A stretch of 64,000 nt of DNA from CBFFRJ01 sp965644225. Lineage in GTDB: Bacteria; Pseudomonadota; Gammaproteobacteria; Enterobacterales; Enterobacteriaceae. Under the pieces are notes generated by a model. It was given only the letters and a program-made list of their open reading frames with translations, did no database searches and had not been told where the DNA came from. The stretch spans positions 3,762 to 67,761 of the forward strand of contig NZ_CBFFRJ010000008.1 of NCBI RefSeq assembly GCF_965644225.1, in the 5' to 3' direction. Shown one piece after another: positions 52,604 to 61,405 of this stretch; positions within the stretch are counted from its first letter, which is position 1, and every line of letters starts with the position of its first letter. Position numbers and translations under genes: made by a program.

Positions 52604-53777
52604 TTTGGTCTCCTTGCATAAAAGCGCTGGCCATCTCAACCAGCAGACGATCGCTACCGCGTGGCCCTAAAAATGAAATCCCCAGCGGCAGACCGCCAAC
52701 CCGGGCGACGGGCAACGTGACCTGCGGGCGTTGGGTCATAACCGAAATCAGCAACAGATCGTGGGAAAGACGACGTACCTTCTCAATCTCTTCGGGCTGG
52801 GCCGTCAGCAGCGGAGCGCCATCGGGGACGGTCGGCAGCACCAATATCGCGTCGCCCAGTTGCTCATCCCACCAGGCGGTATAGCGGTCACGCTGCTGAC
52901 AAGCGGCCTCGAACTGCGCGCGGGTGACGGCTTTACCCCATAAAAACCGCTCGCTAACGTCCGGCCCCAGTTGCAGACCATAACGCTCAATGGTTTCGCC
53001 CTGCGCCTGCCAGGCCTCGTAGCCCTGTATCTGGCGGAAGGCGAGATAAATCTCATCAATCTCCGGTAGCGGCGCTTTCAGCGGCGTTATCGCGCCAAAA
53101 AACTGCCCCAGCCGCTGCTGAACCGGCATCAACGCCTGCTGGCTACGTGCAGGCAGGCGGGAAAACAGCCCCTCATGACTGACCAGCCGGGCGCGTGAGA
53201 TGTCCGGTCGTTCATCGCTCAGCAGGCAACCGGCAACCGCACTGAAAACCTCCGGAGTTCGGGCGAAGAAACCGCAGGTGTCCATGGTGGCGCACAGCGG
53301 CTGACAGCCCTCAAGGGAAATGCGACCGTGCGTGGGGCGCAGCCCGTATAACCCGCAATAGCTGGCGGGAGTACGCACTGAGCCGCCCGTATCGGTGCCG
53401 AGGGCAAAATCACAGGCATCGTTCGACACCGCCGACGCCGACCCTGATGAGGAGCCGCCGGGAATGTGATTCGGCGCGCTACCGTTGCGCGGAGTGCCGT
53501 AATGAATATTTTGTCCGCTCATCGAGTAGGCCAGCTCACTGGTGTGGGTTTTGCCGATAAAGCGCGCCCCGTTATCCAGCAGTTTTTGCACCACTGGCGC
53601 AGTGCGATTTTTTATCCCGGAGAGTGCCAGCAGATGCGGGTTACCGCCGCCGGTCGGGTAGCCCGCCACATCGAACAAATCTTTGACCGCAAAGGTCATG
53701 CCGCTTAACGGGCCACTTAAGGCATGTACCACCGGCTGTACCGGATAAGGCATAAAGGCACGAAGGTCATCCTGCAT
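52593..53777 (-). CDS. Amidase signature family hydrolase in transporter operon
   Basis: 394 residues of the amidase signature family. The triad is complete: Lys in FAVKDLFDVAG (about residue 32), cis-Ser in IPGGSSSGSASA, and the nucleophile Ser exactly 24 residues later in GTDTGGSVRTPAS. It is shorter than the orphan amidase at 18251-19954 and much closer to the canonical motif. It follows the ABC ATPase gene by 18 bp and overlaps the M20 hydrolase. It probably cleaves an amide bond in the substrate brought in by the operon's importer. Confidence 0.88.
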   Translation of the reverse strand: MQDDLRAFMPYPVQPVVHALSGPLSGMTFAVKDLFDVAGYPTGGGNPHLLALSGIKNRTAPVVQKLLDNGARFIGKTHTSELAYSMSGQNIHYGTPRNGSAPNHIPGGSSSGSASAVSNDACDFALGTDTGGSVRTPASYCGLYGLRPTHGRISLEGCQPLCATMDTCGFFARTPEVFSAVAGCLLSDERPDISRARLVSHEGLFSRLPARSQQALMPVQQRLGQFFGAITPLKAPLPEIDEIYLAFRQIQGYEAWQAQGETIERYGLQLGPDVSERFLWGKAVTRAQFEAACQQRDRYTAWWDEQLGDAILVLPTVPDGAPLLTAQPEEIEKVRRLSHDLLLISVMTQRPQVTLPVARVGGLPLGISFLGPRGSDRLLVEMASAFMQGDQNEQ

Positions 53778-53795
53778 ATTGCTCTCCTCTTTGCT

Positions 53796-54806
53796 TCAGG
53801 CGTAAAGGGCCTGGTTTTCAACGGCGGAACTCAGTTCCCGCCAGCGATGGCAGCTCACCACATGACGAACGCCCACCTGTTCGGTCGTCGGCTGACTTTG
53901 CGTACAGGCAGATTGCGCATGGGGACAGCGGTCAGCAAAAGCGCAGCCTGCCGGAAGGCGGGACAGATCCGGTGGCGAACCGGGAATGCAGTGCAACGCA
54001 TCCCCCTTTTTCAGCCCCTCTTTCGGGCGACTTCCCAGCAGCACCTGGGTATAGGGATGACGGGGACGGTATAAGATGTCCTCTATCGAGGCCTCTTCGA
54101 CGATACGCCCGGCGTACATCACCGCCACCCGGTCAGCAATCTCCACCGCCGCGCCAATGTCGTGGGTTACGAAGATAATCGACAGGTCACGCTGCTTTTG
54201 CTGCTCGCGCAGCAGGATCAGGATCTGAATTTGCACCGTCGCATCGAGGGCAGTGGTGGGTTCATCCGCCAGCAACAGCTGCGGGTTACACGACAGCGCG
54301 AGGGCAATCATCGCCCGCTGGCGCATCCCCCCGGACATCTCGTGCGGATAAGCATCCAGCCGTCGTTCCGGGCTGGGGATGCGCACCTGACGCAACGCCT
54401 CCAGCGCCCGCTCCCGCGCGGCCTGACGCGACAGCCCTTCGTGGCGACGCAGACCTTCCACAATCTGCTGTCCGACGGTGTAGACCGGATCGAACGCCAG
54501 CAGCGGTTCCTGAAAAATCATCGCACAGCGCGCGCCGCGATATTGCCGCAGCTTCGACGCGCTCATGGTCAGCACCTCTTCCTCTCCTACCCGTAGCGTA
54601 CCGCTGAGCACGCTGCTTTTGGGGGGATGCAGACGCATCAGCGCACGCAGAGTGACGCTTTTCCCGGAGCCAGATTCGCCGATCAGCGCCATGACTTCGC
54701 CTTTTTGCACATCAAAAGAGACGCCATTGACTGCATTGACCGTCTGCCCGTCACGGCGAAATTCAACCCGCAGGTCGCGGATATGGACATAAGCTTCATG
54801 CGACAT
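53796..54806 (-). CDS. Peptide-type ABC ATPase (DppD/OppD family)
   Basis: 336 residues. It has Walker A GESGSGKSV (about residue 42), signature MSGGMRQRAM, Walker B LLLADEPTTALDAT and switch FVTHDIGA. The C-terminal extension with cysteines (PAGCAFADRCPHAQSAC) is typical of DppD/OppD and binds an iron-sulfur cluster or zinc in several members. It overlaps the end of the upstream DppF-type ATPase gene by 11 bp. Confidence 0.93.
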   Translation of the reverse strand: MSHEAYVHIRDLRVEFRRDGQTVNAVNGVSFDVQKGEVMALIGESGSGKSVTLRALMRLHPPKSSVLSGTLRVGEEEVLTMSASKLRQYRGARCAMIFQEPLLAFDPVYTVGQQIVEGLRRHEGLSRQAARERALEALRQVRIPSPERRLDAYPHEMSGGMRQRAMIALALSCNPQLLLADEPTTALDATVQIQILILLREQQKQRDLSIIFVTHDIGAAVEIADRVAVMYAGRIVEEASIEDILYRPRHPYTQVLLGSRPKEGLKKGDALHCIPGSPPDLSRLPAGCAFADRCPHAQSACTQSQPTTEQVGVRHVVSCHRWRELSSAVENQALYA

Positions 54807-55839
54807 GACTCACCTCCTGAACGGCGATGTTTTGATGCCAGGGCGATGCAGGTTGTGCCATCAGGCAGGCGCTTTGATGCCCCTCGCCAACGCTTTCAAG
54901 CTTCGGCTTAAGCTGGGCGCAAACCGCTCTGGCATGGGGGCAACGGGTGTGGAACCGACAGCCGGAGGGCGGCGATATCGGGCTCGGCGGATCGCCACTA
55001 AGCGGCGAAGTTAGCGTCCGGTTATGCGGATCCATCGACGGCATCGAACTTAACAGCGCACGGGTATAAGGGTGAGCAGAGGCGGTAAACAGCTGTTCTG
55101 CTGGCCCTATCTCCACCACTTCACCGAGATACATCACCAGTATTCTGTCTGACAGCCAGCGCACCACGTGCAGATCATGGCTGATAAACACATAGGTCAG
55201 TTCAAGGGTGCGTTTCAGCTCCTGCAACAGCTGCAACACCTGGGCTTCAACTGATTTATCCAGCGCCGAGACGGCTTCGTCCAGAATCACCAGTCGCGGT
55301 TTCATCGCCAGCGCCCGGGCGATATTCACGCGCTGGCGCTGCCCGCCGGAGAGAGCATGAGGATAACGGTGGGCAAAGCGCCCCGGTTCGAGGCCAACAT
55401 GCGCCAGTAAAAAACGGGCATATTCGCTGGCCTCTTTGGCGCTGACGCCATGCACCCTCTGGCCGAACGCAATACTCTCTTCCATGGTCATACGCGGGTT
55501 AAGCGAGGCGTAACTGTCCTGAAACACCATCTGTACCTGGCGGCGATACTCTTTCATCGGCAGGCGCGAGGAACCGACCTCCTGACCATCAAAGATAAGT
55601 TCGCCGCTGTCCTGCTTAAGCAGTTGCATCAGCAATCGCGCGGTGGTGGATTTACCGCAGCCCGATTCCCCCACGACACCGAGAGTTTCACCTTTTTGCA
55701 CCGTAAAGCTGACATCGTCCACCGCCTGCACCACTTCTCGCGCTTTTCTGCCGCCGGCAGAAAAGTATTTGCGCAGATTGTTGATGGTCAGCAGCGGCTG
55801 AGCGGGTCCGCCAAGGTCGATATTGATAAAGGGTTGCAT
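54796..55839 (-). CDS. Peptide-type ABC ATPase (DppF/OppF family)
   Basis: 347 residues. It has Walker A GESGCGKST, signature LSGGQRQRVNIA, Walker B LVILDEAVSALDKS, and a C-terminal cysteine motif in GCRFHTRCPHARAVC. It pairs with the DppD-like ATPase to drive the two permeases. The gene lies 3 bp after the DppC-like gene. Note that DEAVSALD replaces the more common DEPVSALD. Confidence 0.93.
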   Translation of the reverse strand: MQPFINIDLGGPAQPLLTINNLRKYFSAGGRKAREVVQAVDDVSFTVQKGETLGVVGESGCGKSTTARLLMQLLKQDSGELIFDGQEVGSSRLPMKEYRRQVQMVFQDSYASLNPRMTMEESIAFGQRVHGVSAKEASEYARFLLAHVGLEPGRFAHRYPHALSGGQRQRVNIARALAMKPRLVILDEAVSALDKSVEAQVLQLLQELKRTLELTYVFISHDLHVVRWLSDRILVMYLGEVVEIGPAEQLFTASAHPYTRALLSSMPSMDPHNRTLTSPLSGDPPSPISPPSGCRFHTRCPHARAVCAQLKPKLESVGEGHQSACLMAQPASPWHQNIAVQEVSHVA

Positions 55840-55842
55840 CGT

Positions 55843-56736
55843 TTACTCCTTAATCGCCATTGCCGTGCGCAGGCGGTCCGCGAGGATATTGAACGAAATG
55901 GAGGTGATAAAAATCATCAGGCCAGGCAAAGCGGCAACCCATGGCTGGGTGTAAATCGCCGTGCGCAGAGTATTGAGCATCAGTCCCCACTCCGGCTCCG
56001 GCGGGCGTACCCCAAGGCCGAGAAAAGAGAGTCCGGACGCCAGGATCATACACACCGAAATCAGCCCGGTGGAGAAGACGAAAATCGGCCCGAGAACATT
56101 ACCCAGCACCTGAACGCGAATAATGGTAAAGGCGCTGGCCCCGGTAGCCCTGGCGGCATCGATATAGTCCATATGCCGCACCTGAGCGGTGACGCTTTCC
56201 GCAATACGCGCCACCTGCGGAACAAAGACCAGCGTCAATGACAGCAGCGCATTCCCAATGCCCGCGCCCAGCGCACCTGAGAGGGCTATCGCCAGTAACA
56301 CCGAGGGGAAAGCGTAGAACACGTCCACGGTGCGCATAATAATGGTGTTGGTTTTGCCGCCTGCATAACCCGCGACAATGCCAATGGCTCCGCCGATAAA
56401 GAAGGCGAAGACCACCGGAACAATCCCCATAAACAGCGACAGGCGGGTGCCAAGGATCAGGCGGGAAAGCATATCGCGCCCAAGCTCATCAGAACCCAGC
56501 GGGAAGCCGTCAGTGCCTATCGGTTTGAGGCGTAAAAACATCGAGGTCTGATAAGGGTCTTTTACAATCAGCCAGGGGCCAAACACGGCCAGAACCAGCA
56601 AAAACAGGATAATGGCTCCGACGAACACGCCACCCGGGTCACGCAGCAAACGGTGCAGCACGCCACGCCAGTAGCCTTGCCTGGCGCCCGGCGCGCAGGA
56701 AACAGGAATGCCTTTGGTTGTCACGGTATCCACCAT
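55843..56736 (-). CDS. Peptide-type ABC permease (DppC/OppC family)
   Basis: 297 residues with about six transmembrane helices. The motif PLGSDELGRDMLSRLILGTRL is the family's conserved periplasmic/first-loop element, and the EAA-type loop is DAARATGASAFTIIRVQVL. It lies 2 bp after the DppB-like gene and is the second permease of the importer. Confidence 0.92.
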   Translation of the reverse strand: MVDTVTTKGIPVSCAPGARQGYWRGVLHRLLRDPGGVFVGAIILFLLVLAVFGPWLIVKDPYQTSMFLRLKPIGTDGFPLGSDELGRDMLSRLILGTRLSLFMGIVPVVFAFFIGGAIGIVAGYAGGKTNTIIMRTVDVFYAFPSVLLAIALSGALGAGIGNALLSLTLVFVPQVARIAESVTAQVRHMDYIDAARATGASAFTIIRVQVLGNVLGPIFVFSTGLISVCMILASGLSFLGLGVRPPEPEWGLMLNTLRTAIYTQPWVAALPGLMIFITSISFNILADRLRTAMAIKE

Positions 56737-56738
56737 CG

Positions 56739-57692
56739 TCAGCTCCTCTTAATTCGCGGGTCGAGACTGGTTTGCAGGATATCCACCAGCAGATTAAGCA
56801 GCACAAAGAACAGCGCCAGTACCCAGATGGTGCCCTGCAACAGCGGCAGGTCGCGCTGGAAAATGGCGGTATTCAGCAACAGGCCGGTGCCAGGCCATGA
56901 GAACACCGTCTCCACCAGAATCGAGCCGCCCATCAGGTAGCCCACCTGCAACCCCATGACCGCCAGCGCAGTAGGAGCCGCGTTTTTCACCACGTGCATA
57001 AAGATCCGCGATTCGTTAAGCCCGCGAGCGCGCAGGCCAACGATAAACTCCTGGCTAAGAATATCGGCCACCTGCGAACGCACGGTGCGGGCGATAATGC
57101 CGGTCGGGATCACCGACAGCGTAAAGGCGGGCAGCAACATAAACTGCATATGCGCCCAGTCCCACTGCCAGCCCACCTCGCCAATCGGCCCGCCGCCGGT
57201 GGCGGGTAACAGCGCGAATTTGACGCTAAAGACGATAACCAGCAGCATACCCAGCCAGTAGTGCGGCACGCTGACGCCAAAGACCGACAACACCGATGCC
57301 AGACGGTCAATAATGCTGTTACGAAAGTAGCCGGCAACAAAGCCGAACAGACTCCCCAGCACAAAGCCGATAACGGTCGCCAGCAGCGCCAGCCGCAGGG
57401 AGTAAGTGACCGCCGTCATCACTTCGCCAATCACCGGGCGTCCGGTGGCGACCGACATACCTAAATCGCCATGCAACGCCCGCCACAGCCAGTGGACGAA
57501 CTGTAACGGCAGCGGTTTGTCAAAGCCGTAAGCCTGCATTAAGGTCTGGCGCAGCGCTTCCGACGCGTCCGGCGGCATCACCGACACCAGCGGATCGCCA
57601 GGCGCTATCTGCACCAGCATAAAACAGATAACCGCCACGCCGAGCATAGTGGGGACGGCCAGCAGGATGCGATATAGCAGCGTATTGATCAT
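56739..57692 (-). CDS. Peptide-type ABC permease (DppB/OppB family)
   Basis: 317 residues. It opens with the DppB-type helix (RILLAVPTMLGVAVICFMLVQ), then APGDPLVSVMPPDA, the EAA loop GLRARGLNESRIFMHVVKNA and GGSILVETVFSWPGTGLLL. It lies 18 bp after the binding-protein gene. Together with the next gene it forms the inner-membrane channel. Confidence 0.92.
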   Translation of the reverse strand: MINTLLYRILLAVPTMLGVAVICFMLVQIAPGDPLVSVMPPDASEALRQTLMQAYGFDKPLPLQFVHWLWRALHGDLGMSVATGRPVIGEVMTAVTYSLRLALLATVIGFVLGSLFGFVAGYFRNSIIDRLASVLSVFGVSVPHYWLGMLLVIVFSVKFALLPATGGGPIGEVGWQWDWAHMQFMLLPAFTLSVIPTGIIARTVRSQVADILSQEFIVGLRARGLNESRIFMHVVKNAAPTALAVMGLQVGYLMGGSILVETVFSWPGTGLLLNTAIFQRDLPLLQGTIWVLALFFVLLNLLVDILQTSLDPRIKRS

Positions 57693-57710
57693 CTCTTGCT
57701 CCCGTTACTG

Positions 57711-59375
57711 TTACTCTTTCTTGCTCACCAGACTCAGGTCGATAAACCAGCTTTGCGGTTGCACAACACCCGTTACCGCAGGCGATATCGCGCGTGGCCC
57801 AACGTCATGGGCGACAAACAGGAACGGCACCTGGTCTACCAGGGCGGCATGCAGTTCACCGGCCGCTTTATCCATTTCTGCCGGGGTAAACGCGTGTTTC
57901 ACCGCCGTCGCCAGCTTTTCGGTTTCCGGCGTTGAGAAATAACCCCAGTTGGTGGCCACCGGCGGGAAGGCTTTAGCGGTCGAGAAACGGATCATGCCGA
58001 AGTAGGGGTCATTCACCGCCGCGCTGACGTTGATCGCGTCGATCCCTTTCGCCGAAGGATCTTTCGCCCCAAGACGCCAGTTGGTGAACAGGGTGTTCCA
58101 TTCGTTGACTTTGATATCGACGTTAAAGAAGCAGCTTTTCAGGCTCTGCTGGATGTACTCGTTCATCGGCAATGGCTGCATCTGCCCGGAGCCGGATGCT
58201 GAAGTCGCTACCGTCACATGCAGCGGTTTACTGTCGCTGAACCCGGCTTCGGTCATCAGCTTACGCGCCGTGTCCGGGTCGTATTTGACCTGGAAACCAG
58301 GTTTGCCGTGCCAGGGGCTGTCCGCCTCGTAGACGCCGGTGGCTTCGGTCATATAACCGCCGAGATAGCTTTTAAGCTCAGCGCGGTTAAGGCACAGGTT
58401 GGCGGCCTTGCGCACACGAATGTCTTTCCAGGGCGAACCTTCCTCAAAGGAGAACTGCCACGGCCACAGGTGCGGCTGGGTATTGGCATAGATTTTAAAA
58501 CCCTGGGCTTTAATTTGATCGACGGCGTCCGGGGCCGGAGCTTCAATCCAGTCCACCTGTTTTGAGAGCAGGGCCGCAGTACGGGCATTGGCCTCCGGCA
58601 GCGGGATCAGCACCACTTTATCCACCCGGGGAATACGATCTTTGTTCCAGTAATCGGGGTTTTTATCGAGGATAAGCTGCTGGCGGGGAACCAGTTTTTC
58701 CATTTTAAACGGACCGCTGCCCACCGCATGAGCGGCAAACTCCGTCCATGCCAGCTTGCTGCGTGCGGCGGTATCGCCGGTGCTGGCCGGAACCGCGTCA
58801 TACATTTTTTGCCAGGCCGTCGGCGAGACGATAAACAGGTTGGTAATGTTGTACGGCAGCAGCGCATCCGGTTCGGAGGTGGTCAGTACGACGGTATGAT
58901 CGTCAATTTTCTCGGCACCGGTCAGGGTCGGCATCCGGGAGAGCGTGTTGCCGATCTGACCCGGCGCGTACTGCGGTGCGGCTTTGTTAAGCACTTTATC
59001 GACGTTCCAGACAATCGCATCGGCATTCACTTCAGAACCGTCATGAAACTTCACCCCAGGACGCAGGGTAAAAATCCAGCGACTCTGGTTTTGCGGATCA
59101 ACATGCCACTCAGTCGCCAGGCCCGGCACCAGGCCGCTCGGCTTTTCACCCTGAGACAGATCCCATTCGACAAGGGCGTCATACAGCGGGATGCCGGTAA
59201 AGCGGTTTCCTTCATAGCCCTGGTCGGGCTGACCGAGCGTCAGTGGGATATCTGCGGCAGTCATCGCGATGCGCAGCGTTGAAGCCTGGGACTGCAAAGA
59301 GGTAAACAGCGCCAAAGCCCCGCTGACAGCGATAGCGAGGTGGCCTTTACGCAACAATAAGTTTTTCTTCAGCAT
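57711..59375 (-). CDS. Peptide-type periplasmic binding protein (SBP family 5)
   Basis: 554 residues with a signal peptide (KKNLLLRKGHLAIAVSGAL..., cleavage near SQA, residue 31). Family 5 features follow: WIFTLRPGVKFHDGSEVNAD, and NPDYWNKDRIPRVDKVVLIP further on. Long binding proteins of this family carry oligopeptides, but also N-acyl or ureido compounds. It is the first gene of a seven-gene operon (binding protein, two permeases, two ATPases, amidase, M20 hydrolase), so the ligand is likely amide- or ureido-linked. No regulator gene is attached. Confidence 0.92.
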   Translation of the reverse strand: MLKKNLLLRKGHLAIAVSGALALFTSLQSQASTLRIAMTAADIPLTLGQPDQGYEGNRFTGIPLYDALVEWDLSQGEKPSGLVPGLATEWHVDPQNQSRWIFTLRPGVKFHDGSEVNADAIVWNVDKVLNKAAPQYAPGQIGNTLSRMPTLTGAEKIDDHTVVLTTSEPDALLPYNITNLFIVSPTAWQKMYDAVPASTGDTAARSKLAWTEFAAHAVGSGPFKMEKLVPRQQLILDKNPDYWNKDRIPRVDKVVLIPLPEANARTAALLSKQVDWIEAPAPDAVDQIKAQGFKIYANTQPHLWPWQFSFEEGSPWKDIRVRKAANLCLNRAELKSYLGGYMTEATGVYEADSPWHGKPGFQVKYDPDTARKLMTEAGFSDSKPLHVTVATSASGSGQMQPLPMNEYIQQSLKSCFFNVDIKVNEWNTLFTNWRLGAKDPSAKGIDAINVSAAVNDPYFGMIRFSTAKAFPPVATNWGYFSTPETEKLATAVKHAFTPAEMDKAAGELHAALVDQVPFLFVAHDVGPRAISPAVTGVVQPQSWFIDLSLVSKKE

Positions 59376-59695
59376 GGCATTGTCCCTGTTAAATAAAATG
59401 TCACTATTTAACAGGCAAGATACATACCAGTTCTGAAATCAGAGAAAAGTGGGGTAAAACGGCTTATAAAATAAGAATGAGTTATATTATCTCTATGATT
59501 TAATTTGAAAAATAAAAAAACCTTATTTATTTGCACCGCCAGCGGGAATTCTGTTGCAGAACTGCACCAGCGTATTTAGCACCCTGTCGGGATAGTCACG
59601 CAGCGTCACTTTATCTTAAATCACTGCCTCATCCGCCGCGTGACAATCTTAAACAGTTCTTATGAAAGAGCCATAAAGCGAGGTGTTAATAAGGT
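59376..59695. other. Intergenic region between SBP operon and yjbJ
   Basis: About 320 bp. The right part reads, on the minus strand, a short frame (59523-59615: DKVTLRDYPDRVLNTLVQF..., then TAA) that could be the C-terminal tail of a lost regulator, possibly LysR-type, but the resemblance is weak. The left part is AT-rich and should hold the operon promoter. No complete gene is seen. In E. coli, zur follows yjbJ directly. Confidence 0.35.
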
Positions 59696-59905
59696 CTACC
59701 AGTGGTAATCGTGGCGTTTTTCCCAGTCAACGACCTCTTTTTCCGCCTGCTCTTTCGCGTATCCATAACGTTGCTGGATTTTCCCCACCAGCTGATCGCG
59801 TTTACCTTCGACCACCGTCATGTCATCGTCGGTGAGCTTGCCCCACTGCTCTTTCGCTTTACCTTTTAACTGCTTCCAGTTACCGCCTATTTCGTCTTTA
59901 TTCAT
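59696..59905 (-). CDS. yjbJ: CsbD-family stress protein YjbJ
   Basis: 69 residues from ATG 59905, the third of three tandem ATGs, chosen because GAGG lies 8 bases upstream and the length equals E. coli YjbJ. The CsbD motif KDEIGGNWKQLKGKAKEQWG at the N-terminus and the basic, charged composition are characteristic. It is an abundant small protein of unclear function induced in stationary phase. It normally follows dinF; here that gene is absent. Confidence 0.93.
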   Translation of the reverse strand: MNKDEIGGNWKQLKGKAKEQWGKLTDDDMTVVEGKRDQLVGKIQQRYGYAKEQAEKEVVDWEKRHDYHW

Positions 59906-60126
59906 CATCATGTCCTCATCGTTCAGTGTAAATAACGAATCATTGTGGCTCGTTACGTTCTGAAAATGCTGAACGTGCTAATAAGGGTAGTCAGTGATAA
60001 CGCAACGGTGGATTTATTCGGAATGTTTAACCATCAAAGAGAGAATTATAAGCATGATGGAGAGATGAAGATGAGGGGACTGGTAATCAGGGATGTATCC
60101 GCCGGCAGGAGAGGCCATCAGGAAAG

Positions 60127-60163
60127 GAAAAACGTGGCAACAGGGTGTATCGCCACGGTTTTG
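60127..60163 (-). terminator. Terminator of lexA
   Basis: Minus-strand arms CGTGGC and GCCACG with A/T extensions flank a 13-base loop and end in GTTTTTCC, 10 bp past the lexA stop. In E. coli lexA reads on into dinF; here it ends at once. Confidence 0.6.
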
Positions 60164-60172
60164 TGCGAAGAG

Positions 60173-60787
60173 TTACAGCCATTCACCATTGCGGATAACG
60201 CCAACGGCCAGACCTTCGATGGTGAAGTTCTGCTCGCGCAGATTGACCACGATCGGCGAAAACTCGCTGTTTTCCGGCAGGAGATGAACGGTATTGCCCT
60301 GTTTTTTCAAACGCTTCACGGTGACTTCGTCGTCAATACGCGCCACCACCACCTGACCATTACGCACGTCCTGGGTTTTATGCACGGCCAGCAGGTCGCC
60401 ATCCATAATGCCGATGTCTTTCATCGACATGCCGCTTACCCGCAGCAGGAAATCAGCATTTGGCTTGAAGAGGGAGGCATCCACCTGATAGTGACCTTCG
60501 ATATGCTGCTGCGCCAGCAGGGGTTCACCTGCCGCGACGCGCCCAATCAGAGGCAAACCGGCGTCCTCTTCTTCTTCAATCAGCAGACGGATGCCGCGAG
60601 AAGCACCGGAAACAATCTCCAGCACGCCTTTGCGCGCCAGTGCTTTCAGATGCTCTTCAGCAGCGTTTGGGGAACGGAACCCCAACTGTTGTGCGATCTC
60701 CGCACGTGTCGGCGGCATACCCGTTTGGTTGATTCGATCGCGAATGAGATCGAACACCTCTTGCTGCCTGGCCGTTAATGCTTTCAT
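60173..60787 (-). CDS. lexA: SOS repressor LexA
   Basis: 204 residues (E. coli 202; the two extra residues lie in the EEEEDAGLP linker). The winged helix-turn-helix (1-65) has TRAEIAQQLGFRSPNAAEEH. The self-cleavage site is Ala86-Gly87 in RVAAGEP. The catalytic Ser121 lies in SGMSM and Lys158 in VTVKRL. It represses SOS genes until RecA filaments trigger autocleavage. Two LexA boxes in its own promoter give autoregulation. Confidence 0.98.
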   Translation of the reverse strand: MKALTARQQEVFDLIRDRINQTGMPPTRAEIAQQLGFRSPNAAEEHLKALARKGVLEIVSGASRGIRLLIEEEEDAGLPLIGRVAAGEPLLAQQHIEGHYQVDASLFKPNADFLLRVSGMSMKDIGIMDGDLLAVHKTQDVRNGQVVVARIDDEVTVKRLKKQGNTVHLLPENSEFSPIVVNLREQNFTIEGLAVGVIRNGEWL

Positions 60788-60793
60788 TCCGCC

Positions 60794-60813
60794 CCCTGGG
60801 TGTATATACAGTT
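60794..60813. promoter_or_regulatory. LexA box 2 of lexA
   Basis: The core CTGGGTGTATATACAG (60796-60811) has CTG-N10-CAG spacing, identical to the E. coli lexA operator distal to the -10 region. Confidence 0.93.
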
Positions 60814-60814
60814 A

Positions 60815-60834
60815 TGCTGTGAGTATATACAGCT
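60815..60834. promoter_or_regulatory. LexA box 1 of lexA
   Basis: The core CTGTGAGTATATACAG (60817-60832), 5 bp from the other box, matches E. coli exactly. Tandem boxes give the tight autoregulation of lexA. Confidence 0.93.
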
Positions 60835-60895
60835 AAAGGCGATTTTGAAACCAAAATTACGCAAAAAACCAGCAGTTAGCGCAATTCCGGATCTG

Positions 60896-61264
60896 TCAGC
60901 GAAAATGTCCCCACAGCAGCGAAATCCAGGTGAAGAGCGCCAGCAGAATGGTCATCAGTACCGCCGCGGAGCCCATATCTTTCGCCCGTCCGGACAACTC
61001 ATGAAACTCGGAGCCAATACGATCCACTACCGCTTCAATGGCGCTATTGAGAATTTCAACGACCATCACCAGTACCACTGAACCAATCAGCAATACGCGA
61101 GTGATGACATCGACATCAAGGAAACAGGCGATAATAATTGCCAGAATGACCGCGATGGCTTCCTGGCGAAAGGCAGCTTCGTTTATCCAGGCGGCGCGGA
61201 CGCCTTTCCATGAATAACCGGCCGCTTTGATGATGCGGGTAACACCAGTGGTATTATTGGCCAT
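60896..61264 (-). CDS. dgkA: Diacylglycerol kinase DgkA
   Basis: 122 residues, the same as E. coli. Three transmembrane helices and an N-terminal amphipathic helix are evident. The conserved WINEAAFRQEA and EILNSAIEAVVDRIG hold the active-site glutamates. It recycles diacylglycerol, released from membrane-derived oligosaccharide synthesis, to phosphatidic acid. It lies between lexA and the divergent plsB, as in E. coli. Confidence 0.96.
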   Translation of the reverse strand: MANNTTGVTRIIKAAGYSWKGVRAAWINEAAFRQEAIAVILAIIIACFLDVDVITRVLLIGSVVLVMVVEILNSAIEAVVDRIGSEFHELSGRAKDMGSAAVLMTILLALFTWISLLWGHFR

Positions 61265-61405
61265 TAAAAGAACCTTTTTATGAATTGAATTATGTATTGA
61301 ACATCAATCTCTATGTAAGGTTATAGAGGTACAAAAGAATTTGTGCGCGCTTTCTGATATTCTTGCGACGCAATGGCATTATTAACCAGAGGCTTTACAT
61401 CGTTT

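Noticed and set aside
59523..59615. Tail of a LysR-type regulator
   Set aside because: Thirty residues with only a vague pattern. Noted in the intergenic entry but not called as a gene remnant.
59945..60778. 277-codon open frame on the plus strand
   Set aside because: It lies opposite lexA and its upstream region. lexA is certain, and this frame has no ribosome site or family likeness.
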